Assembly: GCA_031279305.1 (NCBI GenBank)
Contig: JAITIS010000063.1
Span: forward strand, 1 to 10,512
Length of the DNA stretch: 10,512 nt
From: Candidatus Margulisiibacteriota bacterium
Lineage (GTDB): Bacteria > Margulisbacteria > Termititenacia > Termititenacales > Termititenacaceae
Reading direction: 5' to 3'
How positions within the stretch are numbered: the first letter of the stretch is position 1; every line of letters begins with the position of its first letter. The notes beneath the pieces were generated by a model, which worked only from the letters and a program-made list of their open reading frames with translations, did not search any database and had not been told where the DNA came from. The position numbers and the translations under genes are program-made. This document shows positions 5,113-10,512 of the stretch, piece after piece.

Positions 5113-6842
5113 AACTCTATCTTAGATTATGGCCTTTTTTCCGCGAATATTGGGGGCGCTGTCTGGTCGTCCTGCTCAATGTTTTTCTTTTTGCGCTGGC
5201 CAATCTTTATTTTCTGGCGCTGGTCAAAGAATTAAGCTACGATATCGAGCGCGCCAATGTCGGGCTTTTTCTTTACCGCATCGCCGCCGGTTTTGTGCTG
5301 GCGGGCATCCGTTCGCTGGCTTCTTTTGGCCAGAGCTACAATATGGACTGGATCGGCCAGCGGCTGGTGATGAAACTGCGCCTGCGGATGTACGAGCATC
5401 TGCAAAAACTCTCAATGGATTTTTTCAACAAATGGAAAGTCGGCGAAATAATGTCCCGCTCCACCAACGATTTGCAGGTCATTCAAACTGTTTTTGTGGC
5501 CAATATCGTGACGCTGCTGCCGGAAGCGGTGACTTTTGTCGGCGTGCTAATCTATCTGGCGGTCTTGAACTGGCAGCTGCTCTTGATGATGGTGATCACT
5601 CTGCCGTTGTTTGCTTTTTTGATCCAGCTTTTTACTTCCAGAATGCGCCGCATCAGCAAATACAATCAGCGCAAGCTCGCCGATCTGGCCTCGGTTCTGC
5701 AGGAATCTATTTACGGCGTCAGCATTATCAAAGCCTTTGCCGCGGAGCGCAAAGAAATAAATAAATACGCCAGAGAAAATGAGCGTTCTTTTTGGATTAG
5801 CATGAAAGGCTCGCGCCTGCACGCCCTGCAGGAGCCGATTTTGTTTATGCTGCAAATATCGATGATCCTGTTGATCCTGATGGTCGGCGGCATTCAGATC
5901 ATCGAGGGCAATATCACGGTCGGCAACTTTATTTCGTTTTGTCTGGGAATGGGAATGCTGGTCAATCCGGTGACTATTTTCGGCAAAGTTTCGGTGAAGC
6001 AGCAGCAGGCTTATGTGGCGTTGGACAGAATATTCGAGCTGCTGGACATAGAGCCGACGGTCAAAGAAGCGCCCAAACCGCAGCGCCGGACCATCGCCGG
6101 CAATGTGGTCTTTAAGGATTTGAGTTTTGCTTACAATGCCGCCAACGGTCTGGTGCTGAAAGATATCAATCTGGAAGTCAAGGCTGGCGAGGTAATCGCG
6201 CTGGTCGGCCCCTCCGGCGGCGGCAAAACCACGCTGGTCAACCTGCTCCCGCGTTTTTACGACACGACCAATGGACAGGTTTTAATTGACGGCATAGATG
6301 TGCGGGATTATGCTTTTGACAGCCTGCGCGGCCAGATTGGCATTGTGACGCAGGAGACGATTCTTTTCAGCGGCACGATCTATGACAATATCGCTTACGG
6401 CAAAGAAAACGCCGCGCAGGAAGAAGTGGAGCGGGCCGCGAGAATGGCCAACGCCCATAATTTTATTAAGTTGTTTCCTTCCGGTTACTTGACTTATCTG
6501 GGCGAGCGCGGCGTCCGCTTGTCCGGCGGCCAAAAACAGCGGGTGGCCATCGCGCGGGCTATTTTGAGCGACCCGAAAATTTTGATTCTGGACGAGGCGA
6601 CTTCGGCTCTGGATAATGAATCCGAAAAACTGGTGCAGCAGGCTCTGGAAAATCTGATGCGGGGGCGCACGACTTTTATCATCGCTCACCGCCTGTCCAC
6701 GATCATTAATGCTGGCCGAATAGCGGTTATCAATGAGGGGCGGATCTGTGCGCTGGGCAGGCACGAGGAGCTTTTGGCCTCCAGTCCGCTGTACCAAAAG
6801 CTATACCGTCTGCAGCGGGCCAAAGAACAGGCCGATGCCTAA
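5109..6842 (+). CDS. msbA: MsbA-type ABC exporter (fused membrane and ATPase domains)
   Basis: This is a half-transporter that works as a homodimer in the inner membrane. MsbA-type members flip lipid A or other lipid-linked glycans. The 577-residue protein has an N-terminal six-helix membrane domain (about 15-310) with the intracellular stretch QKLSMDFFNKWKVGEIMSR. Its ATPase domain has Walker A GPSGGGKTT (367-375), Q-loop VTQE, signature LSGGQ (471-475), Walker B ILILDE (491-496) and switch His527 (IAHRLST). All catalytic residues are present. The ATG at 5109 overlaps the rfbD stop (ATGA) and places the protein start shortly before TM1. An earlier in-frame start near 4911 would add 66 residues read through rfbD in another frame. 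Location next to an LpxB-like gene and a glycosyltransferase supports a glycolipid substrate, but the cargo is inferred. Confidence 0.88.
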   Translation: MKLYLRLWPFFREYWGRCLVVLLNVFLFALANLYFLALVKELSYDIERANVGLFLYRIAAGFVLAGIRSLASFGQSYNMDWIGQRLVMKLRLRMYEHLQKLSMDFFNKWKVGEIMSRSTNDLQVIQTVFVANIVTLLPEAVTFVGVLIYLAVLNWQLLLMMVITLPLFAFLIQLFTSRMRRISKYNQRKLADLASVLQESIYGVSIIKAFAAERKEINKYARENERSFWISMKGSRLHALQEPILFMLQISMILLILMVGGIQIIEGNITVGNFISFCLGMGMLVNPVTIFGKVSVKQQQAYVALDRIFELLDIEPTVKEAPKPQRRTIAGNVVFKDLSFAYNAANGLVLKDINLEVKAGEVIALVGPSGGGKTTLVNLLPRFYDTTNGQVLIDGIDVRDYAFDSLRGQIGIVTQETILFSGTIYDNIAYGKENAAQEEVERAARMANAHNFIKLFPSGYLTYLGERGVRLSGGQKQRVAIARAILSDPKILILDEATSALDNESEKLVQQALENLMRGRTTFIIAHRLSTIINAGRIAVINEGRICALGRHEELLASSPLYQKLYRLQRAKEQADA

Positions 6843-7896
6843 AATAAAAGCCGGCTGTTACACCGCCAGATTTCTAGATTTGTCCGAGACTTTTATTTAC
6901 GAGCCGTTAAAACTTTTTCAGCAGACAGATGTTTGCGTGTATGCCTGGCAGCGGCGTAATAAGCAAGTCTTTCCCTATTCGAACTGCCGCATCGGCAGAG
7001 AAAAAGATCTGCGCGGACTAATGGCCGCGGATGATTTGCAGGTTTTGCACGCCCATTACGGCTATATCGGCGTCTCCGCTTCGCGTTTTGGCTTAAAAAT
7101 GCCCCTGATTACCAGCTTTTACGGTCTGGACGTGTATCAGCATACCCGCAACCCTTTTTACCGCTGGCAGCTGAGACGTTTATTTAAGCGCGGAAATTTA
7201 TTTTTGGCCTGTTCGCGCAAGATGCGCGGCGACCTGCTAAATTTAGGCGCGCCGCCTTCCAGAGTCAGAGCGCTTTACGGCGGCGCCCATTTGGCCAAAT
7301 TTCCTTATGCGGTCAATGAATACACGGAAAATAAATCGGTTGTTATTTTGATGTGCGGGCGGTTTGTCGAAAAGAAAGGCTTTATTTACGGCCTCCGCGC
7401 TTTTCTTAAAACAGCTCCCGCCTATGAGCAGGCCAGATTGAGAATCATCGGCGCGGGCGCGCTGGAAGCGGAGTTAAAACGCGAAGCTGCAAGTTCTCCT
7501 TTTGGCTCTCAGGTTGAGTTTTTGGGCAGCCGGACGCACGCGGAGTATATCGCGGAGCTGAAGCAGTGCCATATTTTTATGTCGCCTTCGGTGACTGCCG
7601 CAAACGGCGACAGCGAGGGACTGCCGACTGTGCTTATCGAAGCCGCGGCGCTAGGCCGGCCGCTTTTAGCCACTTTTCATTCCGGTATACCGGAAATAGT
7701 CCGCGACCGGCAAAACGGCTTGCTGGCGCCGGAAAAAGACGTGAACGCGCTGGCGCAAAATCTAGCCGCGCTCTTGGACGATCCCTCGCGCTGGCCGGTT
7801 TATGCCCGCGCGGGACGGGAATTAGTGGAGGAACAGTTCGATCTGGCCAAACAGGCCGCTAAAATAGAGGAATATTACCGGGAACTTGCGGCTTAA
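6835..7896 (+). CDS. Glycosyltransferase, GT4 family (GT-B fold)
   Basis: The 353-residue protein probably transfers a sugar from a nucleotide donor to a lipid-linked acceptor on the cytoplasmic face, keeping the anomeric configuration. The N-terminal acceptor domain shows SETFIYEPL (17-25), HAHYGYIG (72-79) and SFYGLDVY (94-101). The donor domain begins with CGRFVEKKGF (174-183), includes RIIGAGALEAEL, and carries the EX7E motif Glu261/Glu269 in EGLPTVLIEAAALG. The pattern resembles colanic-acid/exopolysaccharide GT4 enzymes. The ATG at 6835 overlaps the exporter gene by 8 bases and starts directly before the usual N-terminal strand. A longer in-frame start at 6733 would run through exporter code. 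The Shine-Dalgarno is weak, so coupling to the exporter is likely. It is the last gene of the tight cluster. Sugar and acceptor cannot be told. Confidence 0.87.
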   Translation: MPKIKAGCYTARFLDLSETFIYEPLKLFQQTDVCVYAWQRRNKQVFPYSNCRIGREKDLRGLMAADDLQVLHAHYGYIGVSASRFGLKMPLITSFYGLDVYQHTRNPFYRWQLRRLFKRGNLFLACSRKMRGDLLNLGAPPSRVRALYGGAHLAKFPYAVNEYTENKSVVILMCGRFVEKKGFIYGLRAFLKTAPAYEQARLRIIGAGALEAELKREAASSPFGSQVEFLGSRTHAEYIAELKQCHIFMSPSVTAANGDSEGLPTVLIEAAALGRPLLATFHSGIPEIVRDRQNGLLAPEKDVNALAQNLAALLDDPSRWPVYARAGRELVEEQFDLAKQAAKIEEYYRELAA

Positions 7897-7900
7897 AAAT

Positions 7901-7930
7901 TTGCAACGATTTGCCCCCGCTGGCGATAAT
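7901..7930 (+). promoter_or_regulatory. Possible promoter for the small unknown gene
   Basis: TTGCAA (7901-7906, 4 of 6) and GATAAT (7925-7930, 5 of 6) are separated by 18 bases in the 52-base gap after the glycosyltransferase. A start near 7937 would leave a very short leader before the ATG at 7949 and would run close to its Shine-Dalgarno. No terminator is seen in this gap, so read-through from the operon is also possible. Confidence 0.4.
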
Positions 7931-7948
7931 CAGTAAAAAGGATTAGTT

Positions 7949-8449
7949 ATGCAGTTAAAAATAATTTCTGTGGCTTTGGTAACAAGGCAAGATTTGCGGA
8001 CGGCCGCCGCTGGATTGTCCGCCTATTTTGAGACTATGTGTTCTGCCCGGAATTATTTTTCCGGCTGTGAATACGGCATACTGCGTCCGCTGGCCGATCT
8101 GGACAATTTGAAAGAAGAATATTTGCCGGAGTTGTTGCCCATTTTGTCCAAGATTTATATGGAGGCTCTGCAGGCTGGCCAGGCGGACTTGGCCAAAGAA
8201 ATAAAGCCTGAAGTTGTTTTGCTGGAAAACACGATGGCTTTGCTGGCGGTTATTCTGGAAAAATATAGCGAGCTTAGCGGAGATTATTTTCTAGACCTGC
8301 CCTGTGCTTTTTCTGCGGCGGAATATGAGGTCTGGGAAGACAAATGCGCCGCTCTGTACGACAGCCTGCTGACGGAAATAATACCGGTAATGAATAATGT
8401 GAAAAGAATTATCGCTTTGCTAAATCATCTGCTGGCAATAAGCGTCTGA
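7949..8449 (+). CDS. Hypothetical acidic helical protein (166 aa)
   Basis: I do not recognise this protein. The ATG at 7949 has AAGGA (7938-7942) 6 bases upstream. The product is strongly acidic (about 23 Asp/Glu to 13 Lys/Arg) and appears almost entirely alpha-helical, with amphipathic Leu/Ile/Glu patterns (for example residues 53-75, 87-109 and 136-162). There is no signal peptide or membrane segment, so it is probably cytosolic. Four Cys (31, 40, 119, 133) form no obvious metal motif. The long helices suggest a helical bundle, perhaps oligomeric. It lies between the glycan operon and topA, with a 73-base gap before topA. Its codon and base use look like its neighbours, so it reads as a resident gene. 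No function is proposed. Confidence 0.75.
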   Translation: MQLKIISVALVTRQDLRTAAAGLSAYFETMCSARNYFSGCEYGILRPLADLDNLKEEYLPELLPILSKIYMEALQAGQADLAKEIKPEVVLLENTMALLAVILEKYSELSGDYFLDLPCAFSAAEYEVWEDKCAALYDSLLTEIIPVMNNVKRIIALLNHLLAISV

Positions 8450-8479
8450 GAAACATAAACTCCGGCGACGGCGCGCTTT

Positions 8480-8500
8480 GGCTTGACAAGCCTCTTCTTT
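8480..8500 (+). terminator. Weak terminator-like hairpin after the unknown gene
   Basis: GGCTT (8480-8484) and AAGCC (8488-8492) can form a 5-bp stem with a GAC loop, followed by the T-rich TCTTCTTT. The stem is short and the T tract is interrupted, so termination would be inefficient. It overlaps the -35 of the proposed topA promoter. Confidence 0.28.
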
Positions 8501-8512
8501 TGCCGATAGAGT
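8483..8512 (+). promoter_or_regulatory. Probable topA promoter
   Basis: A perfect -35 TTGACA (8483-8488) is followed after 18 bases by TAGAGT (8507-8512, 4 of 6 for -10). Transcription would begin near 8519, only about four bases before the topA ATG. Known topA promoters often respond to DNA supercoiling. The 18-base spacer is compatible with that, but nothing in the sequence proves it. Confidence 0.5.
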
Positions 8513-8522
8513 GTTGACTTAA

Positions 8523-10512
8523 ATGGCGGGAAAATTCAAATATCTGGTCATCGTGGAGTCGCCGGCAAAATCTAAAACGCTGGAAAAGTATTTGGGCAAA
8601 GATTATAAAGTGCTGGCCTCGATGGGACATCTGCGCGATCTGCCCAAGAGTCGCATTGCCATTGACATCGAGCATAATTTCGAGCCGTCTTACTGCATCA
8701 TCAAAGGCAAAAACAAAATCGTCAAAGAATTAAAAGACTGCGCCGCGCGCTCCGAAAAAGTCTATCTAGCGCCGGACCCGGACCGCGAGGGAGAAGCGAT
8801 TGCCTGGCATCTGGTGCAGGCGCTTGCTTTGCCGGAAGATAAATTTGAACGCATTGAGTTTAATGAAATTACCAAAAACGCGGTCTTAAATTCTTTTGCG
8901 CGCGCCCGCGGCATTGACCTCAATAGAGTGAATGCTCAGCAGGCGCGCCGTCTGCTGGACCGGCTGGTCGGTTATAAAATTTCGCCTCTGCTGTGGAAAA
9001 GAGTGCGGCGGGGGCTGTCCGCCGGCCGCGTGCAGTCCGCGGCTCTGCATTTGATCTGCGCGCGGGAAGATACTATTCAGCAGTTTACGCCGCGGGAATA
9101 CTGGAATATCGATGCTCAGTATCAAAAAGGCATCCAGTTTACAGCCAGAGTTTTCAACACGCTGGCTAAAACAGATGACTTTACGGTGCCGGACACGGCA
9201 GCGGCGGAAAAAATAAAAAATTCTATTCTACAAAACCCTTCGGTTGTATCCAGCGTCAATCGGCGCGAACGCCGCCGCAATCCTTACGCGCCGTTCATCA
9301 CGAGCACTTTGCAGCAAGATGCGGCCAAAAAATTGGGCTTCAACACGCGCCGGACGATGTTGATCGCCCAGCAGCTGTATGAAGGCGTGGAGCTGGGCGC
9401 GGAAGGGCAGGTGGGACTGATCACCTATATGCGCACGGACTCGACGCGTATTGCGGAGCAGGCTTTGCAGGAACTGCGGGATTTTATTCCGCAAAATTTC
9501 GGCGCGGGATCCTTGCCGCCGGAGCCTAATGTGTACAAACAGAGCAAATCCGCTCAGGACGCGCACGAAGCGATACGTCCGACTGCTATCCGGCGCGAGC
9601 CGAAAATACTGGAGCAGTATCTGACCCCCGATCAGCAAAAACTCTACACGCTGATCTGGCGCCGTTTCACGGCTTGCCAAATGATCCCGGCTGTGTATGA
9701 TCAGACTTCTATCGAAATACAGTCTGGAGAATATTTGCTCAAAGCGACCGGCTCTATTCTTAAGGAAGCCGGTTTTCTCAAGGTCTATGAGGAAGCCCGG
9801 GAGGATGAAACCCAGAATAAAGATACAGAGAATGCGCGCCTGCCGGAATTAAAAGCCGGCGACACGCTGGAGCTTTTGGATGTCGCTTGTCAGCGGCGCT
9901 TCACCCAGCCGCCGGCCAGATATACCGAGGCCTCGCTGGTCAAGACTTTGGAGGAGCTGGGCATCGGCCGTCCCTCGACTTACGCGCCGATTATTTCCAC
10001 TATACAATTCCGCAATTATGTGCGGAAACAAGGACGCGCGCTGGAGCCGACGGAGCTGGGCATTATTGTGGACAAACAAATGCGCAAACATTTTCCCAAT
10101 ATCGTGGATTCCGGTTTCACCGCCGGCATGGAATTAAATCTGGATGAAGTGGAGGAAGGCAAGCAGGACTGGCGTAAAATGCTGGGGCGGTTTTACACGC
10201 CTTTTTCCGCAGAGCTGGCAGAGGCGGAAGAAAAGATGGAAGATATGCGGGTCAAAGATCGCCCGACCGATGAAATTTGTGACAAATGCGGCAAACCAAT
10301 GGTCATTAAAGCTGGGCGCTTCGGCGATTTTATGGCCTGCAGCGGTTTCCCGGAATGCAAGAACACTAAAAGTATTTTGAAAACTCTGGAAGACATTGCG
10401 TGCCCTCTCTGCGGCGCGCCGGTCGCCGAGCGCCGTTCCAAAAAAGGCCGGATCTTTTACGGCTGTTCGGCTTATCCAGAATGCAGTTTTGCTTCCTGGG
10501 ACAGGCCGCTCA
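8523..10512 (+). CDS. topA: DNA topoisomerase I (type IA), 3' end outside window
   Basis: TopA relaxes negatively supercoiled DNA by single-strand passage. The frame is open for 663 codons to the window edge. The TOPRIM domain has VESPAKSKT (11-19, catalytic Glu12) and DPDREGEA (85-92). The active-site Tyr302 lies in LITYMRTDSTR. Other family blocks are ARRLLDRLVGY, LSAGRVQSAAL, SAQDAHEAIRPT and EELGIGRPSTY. Two C-terminal four-cysteine zinc ribbons are visible (Cys586/589/606/612 and Cys627/630/648/654), and more may follow. The ATG at 8523 is fixed because an in-frame TAA lies immediately upstream (8520-8522) and the protein begins at the usual point before VIVES. No Shine-Dalgarno is visible in the bases before it, and a promoter ends only 10 bases upstream. 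The full gene is probably 700-800 codons. Confidence 0.96.
   Translation, partial: MAGKFKYLVIVESPAKSKTLEKYLGKDYKVLASMGHLRDLPKSRIAIDIEHNFEPSYCIIKGKNKIVKELKDCAARSEKVYLAPDPDREGEAIAWHLVQALALPEDKFERIEFNEITKNAVLNSFARARGIDLNRVNAQQARRLLDRLVGYKISPLLWKRVRRGLSAGRVQSAALHLICAREDTIQQFTPREYWNIDAQYQKGIQFTARVFNTLAKTDDFTVPDTAAAEKIKNSILQNPSVVSSVNRRERRRNPYAPFITSTLQQDAAKKLGFNTRRTMLIAQQLYEGVELGAEGQVGLITYMRTDSTRIAEQALQELRDFIPQNFGAGSLPPEPNVYKQSKSAQDAHEAIRPTAIRREPKILEQYLTPDQQKLYTLIWRRFTACQMIPAVYDQTSIEIQSGEYLLKATGSILKEAGFLKVYEEAREDETQNKDTENARLPELKAGDTLELLDVACQRRFTQPPARYTEASLVKTLEELGIGRPSTYAPIISTIQFRNYVRKQGRALEPTELGIIVDKQMRKHFPNIVDSGFTAGMELNLDEVEEGKQDWRKMLGRFYTPFSAELAEAEEKMEDMRVKDRPTDEICDKCGKPMVIKAGRFGDFMACSGFPECKNTKSILKTLEDIACPLCGAPVAERRSKKGRIFYGCSAYPECSFASWDRPL

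Noticed and set aside
6282..6797. 171-codon open frame on the minus strand inside the exporter gene
   Set aside because: It is antisense to the conserved ATPase domain, with no Shine-Dalgarno or recognisable protein, and is a shadow of a GC-rich third-position pattern.
6733..6834. Longer start for the GT4 glycosyltransferase
   Set aside because: It would encode a non-homologous stretch over the exporter's C-terminal codons. The ATG at 6835 begins at the normal first strand.

Overview
The window reads as ordinary chromosomal DNA from a diderm (Gram-negative-type) bacterium of roughly balanced base composition. The evidence is a lipobox lipoprotein, an LpxB-related glycosyltransferase, an MsbA-type exporter and a Tat translocase. 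The tRNA has no encoded CCA. Nothing in the sequence names the taxon. A poorly sampled diderm phylum is possible, but that is a guess.

Layout. On the minus strand (1-1012), a consensus-like promoter drives a CAU-anticodon tRNA. Only 24 bases further on is a lipoprotein gene, cut by the window edge, whose product carries a repeated domain. A perfect 16-bp palindrome (1020-1035) lies between this promoter and the divergent tatA promoter. On the plus strand, tatA, tatC, a CapA-fold gene, an LpxB-like gene, rmlD/rfbD, an msbA-type ABC exporter and a GT4 glycosyltransferase run from 1117 to 7896. The last six are joined by 4- or 8-base stop/start overlaps, so this is very probably one translationally coupled operon. 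A short unknown gene (7949-8449) follows with its own possible promoter. topA starts at 8523 and runs off the right edge.

How the genes may work together. tatA and tatC encode a minimal TatAC translocase. Downstream, RmlD would supply a deoxysugar nucleotide, the LpxB-like and GT4 enzymes would build a lipid-linked glycan, and the MsbA-type exporter would flip it. The membrane-anchored CapA-fold protein would act outside the membrane. This shared pathway is inferred from gene order.

The most unusual points are: (i) a TatC that begins directly in its first membrane helix and lacks the N-terminal region carrying the HLxELRxR motif; (ii) a terminator-like hairpin at the tatA/tatC junction with the tatC Shine-Dalgarno in its loop; (iii) a CapA-fold protein in which nearly all expected metal-site motifs are replaced; (iv) the palindrome between divergent promoters; (v) the repeated-domain lipoprotein transcribed behind a tRNA; and (vi) a topA start with no Shine-Dalgarno just downstream of a promoter-like sequence. 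I found no mobile elements, CRISPR arrays or phage genes.
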